Shown piece by piece: positions 8,864 to 15,685 of a stretch of DNA of 64,000 bases. Source of the DNA: Methanobrevibacter sp. TLL-48-HuF1 (lineage in GTDB: Archaea; Methanobacteriota; Methanobacteria; Methanobacteriales; Methanobacteriaceae). The position numbers were made by a program, and so were the translations under genes. The notes beneath the pieces were generated by a model that was not told the origin of the DNA, did not search any database, and was given only the letters and a program-made list of their open reading frames with translations. The DNA is taken from the NCBI RefSeq assembly GCF_023617305.1, contig NZ_CP081485.1, positions 796,501 to 860,500 of the forward strand. Direction: 5' to 3'. Position 1 is the stretch's first letter, and each line of letters starts with the position of its first letter.

Positions 8864-9538
8864 TCACATCTGTTTAAAATCCACTACTTCTCCGGTCAAA
8901 TAGCTGTTAAGTTTATGAATGTATTTTAATACAATTCCAACAAAAACAGCTGAAAGAATTGTTCCAATACCTATACTGCCCCCAATTACTCCCAAAAATA
9001 CAAAACACAATATTAAAGAAATAACAAGCAGGCCAACATCATAAACAACCTTGGTTTTTGAGAAAGGCTTGTTAAATGCAATAGCTAATGCCTGTGTTAC
9101 CCCGTCAACAGATACCGGAATAATGTTTGCAGGAACATAGAAAAACAATCCCAAAGCTACACTGAATATGCTTAAACATGTCAGCAGCAGTTCAAATAGA
9201 ATACTGGCTGAATCAGGAATAAAACCCATTAATCCAACTGAAAAACTTGTGAAATATCCGAACAATATTCCAACAAAGACCTGCAGGAAGTGTTTAACTT
9301 TAAAGTCCTTTCTTAACAATACCAATTCTATTAAAACTAAAATTGCATGAAATATAATTGTAGCCTGACCTATTTCAATTCCCCAAATCAAATTTAAAGT
9401 GTATGGAACTGAACTGACAGGTGTTGCTCCTAAATTAGATTTTATTGAAAAACCTATCCCCAGAGTTATAAACCACAATCCCAGAAGATAGTTAAATACT
9501 CTTTTAAATGTTAATCTGTCATTTCCAAAAAAATCCAT
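8864..9538 (-). CDS. YczE-type membrane protein, copy 4 (first gene of the array)
   Basis: A 224-residue paralogue and the promoter-proximal gene of the four. It has NLGATPVSSVPYTL, the central FYVPANIIPVSVDGVTQALAI (VSVDG replaces the PLPGEG of copies 1 and 2) and FSKTKVVYDVGLL. No convincing ribosome site precedes its ATG, so the transcript may be short-leadered or leaderless. It is divergent from the class V aminotransferase gene across a 112-bp spacer. Confidence 0.83.
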   Translation of the reverse strand: MDFFGNDRLTFKRVFNYLLGLWFITLGIGFSIKSNLGATPVSSVPYTLNLIWGIEIGQATIIFHAILVLIELVLLRKDFKVKHFLQVFVGILFGYFTSFSVGLMGFIPDSASILFELLLTCLSIFSVALGLFFYVPANIIPVSVDGVTQALAIAFNKPFSKTKVVYDVGLLVISLILCFVFLGVIGGSIGIGTILSAVFVGIVLKYIHKLNSYLTGEVVDFKQM

Positions 9539-9587
9539 ACTATACTATATGTACTACACAATATTTAAAAACTATAAAAATAAGACA

Positions 9588-9646
9588 TTTATATAGCTTT
9601 ATCATAAGCTAAATCATAAAATTTATTTTTACATACGGAGGAAATT
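9588..9646 (+). promoter_or_regulatory. Promoter and ribosome site of the aminotransferase gene
   Basis: A TATA-like ATTTATATAGC lies at about 9588-9598, and a strong ribosome site GGAGG stands just before the ATG at 9651. The spacing of TATA box to likely start and leader is normal for an archaeal promoter. Confidence 0.5.
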
Positions 9647-9650
9647 TTAA

Positions 9651-10793
9651 ATGGATGAAATTTTATTAATGCTTCCAGGTCCAACAACAGTACACCCAAG
9701 AGTACTTAATGCTATGTCTCAAGCTGTTGTAAATCATAGAGGAGCTAAATATGGAGAAATCTTAACTGAAACCAGCGAATTAATGTCTGATGTTTTCCAA
9801 ACCTCTAACCAATCCTATTTATTAACCGGGTCTGGAACTGCAGCAATGGAAGCAGCTATAAGTAATGTAGTAAATTCCGGAGAAAAAGTCTTAAATGTTG
9901 TAGGAGGAAAATTCGGAGAACGTTTCATGAAAATAGCTAATGCTCATGGAATTACCACCGAAGAATTAGCAGTAGAATGGGGAACTGCAGTAACTCCTGA
10001 AGCTATTAAAGCTGCTCTTGATGCTGATGAAGATATTAAAGCTGTATCTGTTGTTCATAATGAAACTTCAACTGGTGTAGCAGCACCTATTGAAGCAATC
10101 GGTAAAGTAATGAAAGATTACGACGCCCTCTACATTGTAGATACTGTATCTTCCCTTGGAGGAGACTATGTTGATGTAGACAAATTCGGAATAGATGTAT
10201 GTATTACCGGATCCCAAAAATGTATTGCAGCACCACCTGGAATGGCTGCTATTACATTAAGTGATGATGCTTGGGCTGCTGCAGATAAAGTAGACTCCCA
10301 TACTTTCTACTTAGATATGCAAGCTGCTAAAAAAAGTGGAGACAAAAATCCACCTCAAACTCCATACACTCCTTCTGTATCTCTAACTTATGCTATGAAC
10401 GAAGCATTAAAAATGGTTATGGAAGAAGGATTAGAAAACAGAGTTGCACGTCACCACAAAGCTGCTAAAGCTAGTGTAGCTGCTGTAAAAGCATTAGGTT
10501 TAGAATTATTCGCAGATGAAAAAGTATCCTCAGCTACTGTAACTGCAGTTAAAATGCCTGAAGGCATAACTGATGCAGACTTCAGAGGAACTGTCCGTGA
10601 CAAATACGGAGTAGAATTAGCTGGTGGACAAGACCACTTAAAAGGAAACATATTCAGAATAGGACATATGGGAAACATTTCCTACAAAGAATTAGTACAA
10701 ACCTTTGCAGCTATCGGAATGACTTTAAAAGGTCTCGGTGCAATTGAAGATGCAGGTGCTGGAGTAGCATCCATTACAGAATCATACTTATGA
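9651..10793 (+). CDS. Class V aminotransferase (serine/alanine-glyoxylate/phosphoserine type)
   Basis: A 380-residue PLP enzyme of fold type I, class V. It has the N-terminal PGPTTVHPRVLNAM, the SGTAAMEAAI cofactor-phosphate region, VDTVSSLGG (Asp against the pyridine nitrogen) and TGSQKC with the Schiff-base lysine at about residue 190. It is close to the methanogen group containing M. jannaschii MJ0959, reported as a broad aminotransferase used for phosphoserine and aspartate; the precise substrate is inferred. Codon use and the strong ribosome site suggest good expression. It is followed by a T-rich terminator. Confidence 0.92.
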   Translation: MDEILLMLPGPTTVHPRVLNAMSQAVVNHRGAKYGEILTETSELMSDVFQTSNQSYLLTGSGTAAMEAAISNVVNSGEKVLNVVGGKFGERFMKIANAHGITTEELAVEWGTAVTPEAIKAALDADEDIKAVSVVHNETSTGVAAPIEAIGKVMKDYDALYIVDTVSSLGGDYVDVDKFGIDVCITGSQKCIAAPPGMAAITLSDDAWAAADKVDSHTFYLDMQAAKKSGDKNPPQTPYTPSVSLTYAMNEALKMVMEEGLENRVARHHKAAKASVAAVKALGLELFADEKVSSATVTAVKMPEGITDADFRGTVRDKYGVELAGGQDHLKGNIFRIGHMGNISYKELVQTFAAIGMTLKGLGAIEDAGAGVASITESYL

Positions 10794-10814
10794 TTCTTCT
10801 TTTTTTCTTTTTTT
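10794..10814 (+). terminator. T-rich terminator after the aminotransferase gene
   Basis: Directly after the TGA stop there is a run dominated by T (TTCTTCTTTTTTTCTTTTTTT), a typical intrinsic archaeal termination signal. Confidence 0.6.
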
Positions 10815-10894
10815 AAATTTGATATTATATCAAATCCTTATTTTTAGAGTTGCATATCATCAAAATATAACTGCTTCACTTTTCAACAGCTATG

Positions 10895-10960
10895 AAAATT
10901 TTATCGACTATACTCGATAAATTTTAAAAAATAGCAGAAATTTCTTTTATACTCGATAAA
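10895..10960. repeat. Inverted and direct repeats carrying TCGATAAA
   Basis: TTTATCGA (10900-10907) and TCGATAAA (10914-10921) make a perfect 8-bp inverted repeat, and the flanking AAAAT/ATTTT extends it apart from one extra T. The 13-mer TATACTCGATAAA occurs at 10909-10921 and again at 10948-10960. The 384-bp gap 10794-11177 otherwise holds only a terminator, a palindrome and the 5' part of the next gene. Confidence 0.55.
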
Positions 10961-11040
10961 AATCAAGATTTCAAAATTACATTAAAATCATTATTTTATT
11001 GATTTAAGAATGTAAAATTGTTTTTAGAAAAAACTGACCA

Positions 11041-11083
11041 ATTTATAAACTATAAAAACCAATGAGATATTGGATATCCAATA
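11041..11083 (+). promoter_or_regulatory. Promoter-like region with 16-bp perfect palindrome
   Basis: A TATA-like stretch (ATTTATAAACTATAAAA from 11041) is followed by TATTGGATATCCAATA at 11068-11083, a perfect palindrome. A strong ribosome-site-like AGGGGG follows near 11092. The position between TATA box and coding sequence suits an operator for the downstream Rpn-like gene, but no regulator is identified. Confidence 0.45.
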
Positions 11084-11177
11084 AAAACAACAGGGGGTTT
11101 TAATCATCAACTATCACATACTGGACATAACATTAAAAGAAATAGCAAATACCTCAATAAATGAACTGTTAGAATTT

Positions 11178-11960
11178 ATGAACATCGATTATGAAATTGT
11201 AGAATCAGCCAAAACAGAATTCAGCGAATTAAAAAATAAAAGATATCATCTGGACTACGTAGGTAAAACAAAAGACAAAATTTATATTCATATAGAATTT
11301 CAAGCAAGATTTCCAACAAAAAAGGAATTGCAAAGAATCTTCGCTTATGTCGCATTACTACATGAATACACCGGCTGTTTTGTTGAAACCTACATCATTT
11401 GTGTTCAAGCAATACCGAACGACCAGATTATCCATCAGTACAGTAAAGACAATGTTTTTAAAATTAACATCATGTCCTTAAAAAACATTGACGGAAATAA
11501 AAAAATAAATAGTATAAGTAAAAAAATAGAAAACAACGAAAAACTAACACCAACAGAAATACTTGCTTTGAAATTAATGCCGTTTACAAGCTATAAGGAA
11601 ACAACAGAAGAAATAACATTGAAAACTGCTCAATTAACCAATAAAATAACAACATTAACCATAGACGAACTTAACAACATCAAGTACATTCAACAGGCAG
11701 TATGTTCCAAAGTAATAAAAAAAGAACACCAACAACCAATAATGGAGGAAATAAAAATGAGAAACACACTATACGACCAAGCCAGAAAAGAAGGAATAAA
11801 AGAAGGAATAAAAGAAGGAATAAAAGAAGGAATAAAAGAAGGAATAAAAGAAGGAATAAAAGAAGGCAAAACAGAAATAACAAACGAAATAACAACACTA
11901 ATTCAAAAAGGAAAACTGCCTAAAGACACTTTAGACAAAATAACTTCCCTAAAAACATAA
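11178..11960 (+). CDS. Rpn/PD-(D/E)XK-family protein (transposase-related) with KEGI repeat tail
   Basis: A 260-residue protein of the Rpn-like recombination-promoting nuclease / PDDEXK transposase group. KIYIHIEFQARF fits the E-x-Q nuclease core strand, preceded by YHLDYVGKTKDK with the conserved Asp. The C-terminus holds six exact KEGI units and a seventh KEG. In-frame codons continue upstream to about 11104 (reading I-I-N-Y-H-I-L-D-I-T-L-K-E-I), right after the ribosome site AGGGGG, but there is no ATG, GTG or TTG there. The natural start may have been lost, or an ATC/ATT codon is used; otherwise ATG 11178 is the first standard start. Probably a mobile or selfish nuclease gene. Confidence 0.7.
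   Translation: MNIDYEIVESAKTEFSELKNKRYHLDYVGKTKDKIYIHIEFQARFPTKKELQRIFAYVALLHEYTGCFVETYIICVQAIPNDQIIHQYSKDNVFKINIMSLKNIDGNKKINSISKKIENNEKLTPTEILALKLMPFTSYKETTEEITLKTAQLTNKITTLTIDELNNIKYIQQAVCSKVIKKEHQQPIMEEIKMRNTLYDQARKEGIKEGIKEGIKEGIKEGIKEGIKEGKTEITNEITTLIQKGKLPKDTLDKITSLKT
11787..11858 (+). repeat. Six tandem 12-bp units encoding KEGI
   Basis: AAAGAAGGAATA is repeated six times exactly (72 bp) and followed by a partial seventh unit. Each unit is 12 bp, so gain or loss of units keeps the frame and only changes the length of a charged helix or coiled-coil linker. Confidence 0.9.
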
Positions 11961-12086
11961 AAATGATTCATAAAATAGGCTTGATAATAGCTAAATTATT
12001 AAGCCTGAAATTTTTTTAAATAAACAAAATATTTAATATTTGATAGCTAATATTATAATTAACTAAAAAAATGGATGTGTCAAAAT

Positions 12087-12500
12087 ATGGCTGAAAATAT
12101 TAAAACAAGTGTAGAAGAATTACGTAAACTTATCAGTATTGAAAATGTTGTTGGAAAACCTATTGATGCAGGAGACCAATTTTTAATTCCGGTAATGAGA
12201 ATGGGAGTAGGTTTTGGAGCCTGTGAAAACATACTGGGCAATGATGGAAATGATACTGTAGGTGCCGGTGCTGGTGTTGAACCTGTTTCCATGGTAATTA
12301 TTCCAAAAAATGCTAAAAGCGGAGAAGGAGTTAAAGTTGTTAACTTAACTAAAGGAACTGAAACCAACAAAGCATTGTCTGATTTAGGACTGATTGTGTC
12401 TGACCTTGTTAAAAATTATTTTTCACAATCTTCAGACGACTACGATGAATCAGAATATATTGAACCTGAGTTTACAACTACCGAAGAAGAAGACCAATAA
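12087..12500 (+). CDS. GerW/YtfJ-family protein
   Basis: About 137 residues matching the GerW (YtfJ) family. The sequence runs V-E-E-L-R-K-L-I near the start, then VVGKPIDAGDQFLIPV, a glycine-rich VGAGAGVEPVSMVIIPK and an acidic C-terminal tail. Bacillus YtfJ is needed for spore germination, but methanogens do not sporulate, so the archaeal role is unknown. The start is taken as the ATG at 12087 (MAENIKTS), the family-like N-terminus, 12 bases inside a longer frame. The next gene is a DUF2953 protein, the same pairing as ytfJ-ytfI in Firmicutes. Confidence 0.85.
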   Translation: MAENIKTSVEELRKLISIENVVGKPIDAGDQFLIPVMRMGVGFGACENILGNDGNDTVGAGAGVEPVSMVIIPKNAKSGEGVKVVNLTKGTETNKALSDLGLIVSDLVKNYFSQSSDDYDESEYIEPEFTTTEEEDQ

Positions 12501-12521
12501 ATTTTTTAAAAAAGGGATATT

Positions 12522-13100
12522 TTGAATACCATATACATCCTAGGAATGATTTTACTCTTAATCATTCTAATCATTATTATTTTTTTATATATGGGTCTTA
12601 GAATATCACTTAGCTTTGAAAAAACTGGAAGCAAGCTTTCAGCTATTGTTAAAATAAATATTTTTAAAAAAATAACTGTTTATAATTCTTCAAAAGAAAA
12701 AGAATCCGAAGAAGAAGCAGACGAGAAAAAAGGGTCTAAAAATTTAATGAACCCCCTTAAAAATGCTCTGCCTTACATTACAGATTTTTTAAAAAAAACC
12801 GCAAAATCCATTAAAGTTACAAAATTAGAAAATCATCTTAAATTTGGACTGGCCAGCTATGCAGATACTGCACAATATATTGGATATATCTGGGCAATTA
12901 ACGGATTTATTAAAACATTATATCCTGTTTCTAAAGTAAGTGCCGAACCTGTTTTTGGAGATCCTGTAATTGATTTTAAAGGATGCTTAGATGTTGATAT
13001 TAATCTTTTAAAGCTGATTTTGCCTGTTGTCAGTTTAATTTCCAAAAAAGAAATCAGGATTTTGATTAAGGCTTTTAGAGGTGATAAAAATGAAAGATGA
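12522..13100 (+). CDS. DUF2953 membrane-anchored protein (YtfI-like)
   Basis: A 192-residue protein with one N-terminal membrane helix (ILGMILLLIILIIIIFLYMG), a charged linker (residues 60-75) and the DUF2953 region with GLASYADTAQYIGYIWAING and FGDPVIDFKGCLDVDINLLKLI. The start is a TTG after AAAAGGGATAT. It follows the GerW-like gene by 21 bp and overlaps the ribosome site of the next gene. The function is unknown; the conserved neighbourhood suggests it works with the GerW-like protein. Confidence 0.75.
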   Translation: MNTIYILGMILLLIILIIIIFLYMGLRISLSFEKTGSKLSAIVKINIFKKITVYNSSKEKESEEEADEKKGSKNLMNPLKNALPYITDFLKKTAKSIKVTKLENHLKFGLASYADTAQYIGYIWAINGFIKTLYPVSKVSAEPVFGDPVIDFKGCLDVDINLLKLILPVVSLISKKEIRILIKAFRGDKNER

Positions 13101-13380
13101 TTTTTCAGGATTTGCAAAACACCAAAAGGAAAAGCTTGACAAATACTTCAAAAAGGATGAAGAGCTAACCTTTAAAAAAATAGCTGTTGGAGAGGATAAC
13201 TTTTATTTTATCTATAAATCAAAAGCAGTTATCTTAAAAGATAAAATAGCCAGTTATGAACTGATACCCCTCGGATTTATCCACAACACAGATGATGAAT
13301 ACTATTACTATTCATTTGACGGCAACTGCCAGGGGTATGAAGATATTGTAAAAAAATTTGTTGAAGAATGCCTTATTTAG
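13090..13380 (+). CDS. Hypothetical protein in the GerW-DUF2953 operon
   Basis: About 96 residues, soluble and charged, beginning MKDDFSGFAKHQKEKLDKYF. I recognise no family. The start at 13090 follows GAGGTGATAAAA, which lies inside the end of the DUF2953 gene, so the two are translationally coupled. Its last bases overlap the end of the convergent TPP-enzyme gene by 8 bp. Confidence 0.65.
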   Translation: MKDDFSGFAKHQKEKLDKYFKKDEELTFKKIAVGEDNFYFIYKSKAVILKDKIASYELIPLGFIHNTDDEYYYYSFDGNCQGYEDIVKKFVEECLI

Positions 13381-14911
13381 GAAGAGGAATATCTTCAAAC
13401 CTTACAGCAACATCCATAATGTCATAATCCTCTGCATCCTGGAAATCTTCAAGCTTTTCTACTCTTTTTGCTTTTAATCCGTATGCTTCAGCTACTTTTA
13501 CAAAGTCAGGATTTTTTAAATCTGTCTGATAGGGTTCCATACCATATTTATTAACTTCATGCTGTCTTATAATGCCATATTGTGAGTTGTTTATTATGAA
13601 AATTAAAATATTCAAACCATACTCTTTTATTGTAGCCAACTCCTGAATATTCATCTGGAAATCTCCGTCTCCGTTGATTACAATTATTTTTTTATCAGGA
13701 TTTGCAACTGCTGCTCCAATAGCTCCAGGAATTCCGTAACCCATTGGTCCAAGTGCTGACTGGAACAGCAGCTGGCCAAAGTCAGAGGATTTTTTAAGCA
13801 GTGTTACCCATGTAATATGACTTCCGGCATCACCGATTACAATATTATCCATATATTGCTTTAAAATTTCATTAATAGCTACCTGCGGTCTTAACGGAAG
13901 TGTTTTATCTCCCAATCCTTCAACAGCTATTTTATTGTCAATTTCCAATATTTCATCTAACCAGTCTGCTTTTTTAAAGTCAGCTTCACATAAAAAGTCT
14001 TCAACACTTCCCTGAATCGGATAATCTCCTTTAAGATGCTTTTTATTAATATTTACATGAATTAATCTGTCTTCAATTTCTTCCAATGATGTAAATGTTC
14101 TTTCAGAAGCTCTTGCACCTAAAGCTATGATACAGTCCGAATTTTTTAGAGCATAATCTGCTCTGGGAGTTCCTCTTGAACCTATCATTCCCAGATTTAA
14201 AGGATTGTTTTCATCTATGATTCCTTTTGAATTAAAGGTAGTTGTTACCGGAATTCCATTACTTTCAGCTATCAGTTTTAAAACTTCCCTTTGTGATATT
14301 GCTCCTGAACCCAATACAAAGAGAGGTTTTTTAGATTTGTTTATTAATTCCTGAGCTTTTTTAACATTTGACAGGTCATTTTCACACAAATAACATAAAT
14401 CAAAGTCCTGAAAGTCCTCGCTTAACAGAACATCACTTGACAAATTTATATGAACAGGACCTTTGGGATCGTGTTTAATTTTATAAATAGCTGCCCTTAG
14501 TGCATATACTGCTTCAGTTCCGTTTAAGGGATTGAATGATTCATCAACAATATTTCTAAAAATTTCTGATGTCGGAAGTGACTGGAAAACATCCTCATTT
14601 CTCAAATCAGTGGGATTGTCTCCTGTTAAAACCAGAAGAGGCACATTGTCTTTGTATGCTCCGGCCAGAGCCATTGTAAAATTAAGTGCTCCCGGTGCTG
14701 CAGTAGCTACACATGCACTTAATTTATGAGATGATTTGTAATATGCATCTGCTGCATGCATAGCTGCCTGTTCATGCCTTACCAGAACATGATTTATTTT
14801 GGAATCTTTGAGAGCTTTATAAAACGGCAATATCTGTTCTCCGGGAAGTCCGAAAATATTTTCCAGACCTTCCTCTTCAAGGATTTTAACTAAATAAGCA
14901 GCTACATTCAT
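13373..14911 (-). CDS. Thiamine pyrophosphate enzyme, acetolactate synthase large-subunit-like
   Basis: A 512-residue TPP enzyme of the acetohydroxyacid synthase / pyruvate decarboxylase superfamily. It has the N-terminal Pyr domain with the cofactor-activating Glu (VLRVRHEQAAMHAADAY-like segment VRHEQAAMHAA), a central domain and a C-terminal PP domain with GDGDFQMNIQELATIKEYGLNILIFIINN (GDG to NN metal/TPP motif, about residues 425-455). It is somewhat shorter than typical IlvB (about 560) and no small regulatory subunit gene is adjacent, so it may be a divergent AHAS-like enzyme with another 2-oxoacid substrate. It lies 2 bp from the dUTPase gene upstream. Confidence 0.82.
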   Translation of the reverse strand: MNVAAYLVKILEEEGLENIFGLPGEQILPFYKALKDSKINHVLVRHEQAAMHAADAYYKSSHKLSACVATAAPGALNFTMALAGAYKDNVPLLVLTGDNPTDLRNEDVFQSLPTSEIFRNIVDESFNPLNGTEAVYALRAAIYKIKHDPKGPVHINLSSDVLLSEDFQDFDLCYLCENDLSNVKKAQELINKSKKPLFVLGSGAISQREVLKLIAESNGIPVTTTFNSKGIIDENNPLNLGMIGSRGTPRADYALKNSDCIIALGARASERTFTSLEEIEDRLIHVNINKKHLKGDYPIQGSVEDFLCEADFKKADWLDEILEIDNKIAVEGLGDKTLPLRPQVAINEILKQYMDNIVIGDAGSHITWVTLLKKSSDFGQLLFQSALGPMGYGIPGAIGAAVANPDKKIIVINGDGDFQMNIQELATIKEYGLNILIFIINNSQYGIIRQHEVNKYGMEPYQTDLKNPDFVKVAEAYGLKAKRVEKLEDFQDAEDYDIMDVAVRFEDIPLPK

Positions 14912-14913
14912 TA

Positions 14914-15369
14914 TTATTCCTCTTCCTGATAAGATCCGCTGTATTGGCCGGAGCCTTCAACTTCAAAAACAACTCCCTGAGCTATTCTGTCTCCTTTTTT
15001 GATTTTATATTCATAATCTCCGTGATTATAAATCATGAACATTAAAGTTCCGAAAAAACCGGGATCTCCAACAGCTGTCTGAACTGAGACAAAAGACCTC
15101 AGTAATGTGGATCTCGGCAAGTATAACATAGAGTATCCTTTCGGAATTTTGATTTTCCTGTCAATTGAAGCAAGATAAGCGGTGTGGGGTTTTAAAGTGT
15201 AAACAGGGCCTTCCAATTCTTTAATTTCAGGAAGATTTTTTTCATTGTCAATCAGGGAACCTTCACTTTCCTGAGTATAAATTTTATCTAAAGCCAAATC
15301 AATTCCTGAAGGCTGAACCAAATCTTTAAAATCCGGAAACAGTTTAACAAGTTCATTTTCACCAAGCAT
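14914..15369 (-). CDS. dut: Archaeal dUTPase / dCTP deaminase family (dUTP nucleotidohydrolase)
   Basis: About 151 residues of the trimeric dUTPase/dCTP-deaminase fold. YLPRSTLLRSF (motif with conserved Arg-Ser), TAVGDPGFFGTLMFMIYN and the closing RIAQGVVFEVEGSGQYSGSYQ, a C-terminal glycine-rich lid, are visible. It would hydrolyse dUTP to dUMP, keeping uracil out of DNA. dUTPase is preferred over dCTP deaminase from length and lid, but the two are hard to tell apart by eye. The start at 15367-15369 follows AAGTGATTATT. Confidence 0.85.
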   Translation of the reverse strand: MLGENELVKLFPDFKDLVQPSGIDLALDKIYTQESEGSLIDNEKNLPEIKELEGPVYTLKPHTAYLASIDRKIKIPKGYSMLYLPRSTLLRSFVSVQTAVGDPGFFGTLMFMIYNHGDYEYKIKKGDRIAQGVVFEVEGSGQYSGSYQEEE

Positions 15370-15436
15370 AATAATCACTTAATAGATAGTTTATTATATC
15401 TGATTAATAAATTTTAAAAACAGGGAGGAAAAAATT

Positions 15437-15625
15437 ATGCCAGTAATAACAATAGCCGGAAATGACACAATCCGTGTTGAAGATAAAAGAGAAATGGTAA
15501 AAAAAGTAAGTGAAATAGTAGCTGACAGTTACGGATTACCAATAGAAGCAATAACAGTACTTGTTCAAGCTTATCCGAAAGAAAGCATCGGAGTAGCTGG
15601 TGAATTATTAAGTGATAGGGAATAA
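15437..15625 (+). CDS. 4-oxalocrotonate tautomerase family protein (DmpI-like)
   Basis: A 62-residue tautomerase. After Met removal Pro-1 (PVITIAGND) is the catalytic base; the rest (REMVKKVSEIVADSYGLP, ITVLVQAYPKESIGVAGELL) fits the DmpI type. It would catalyse keto-enol tautomerisation, but the natural substrate in methanogens is unknown. A strong ribosome site (GGGAGGAAA) precedes the ATG. Expression is divergent from dut. Confidence 0.88.
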   Translation: MPVITIAGNDTIRVEDKREMVKKVSEIVADSYGLPIEAITVLVQAYPKESIGVAGELLSDRE

Positions 15626-15685
15626 ATTTCCTTATCATTTAAACCTATCAGTATTTTATTGTTATAATGCAGATACTGGCAATAG

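Noticed and set aside
11680-11923. Alternative proteins across the KEGI repeat (RNKRRNK on the plus strand, poly-Leu/Phe on the minus strand)
   Set aside because: They arise only from reading the 12-bp repeat in other frames and have no ribosome sites or conserved features.
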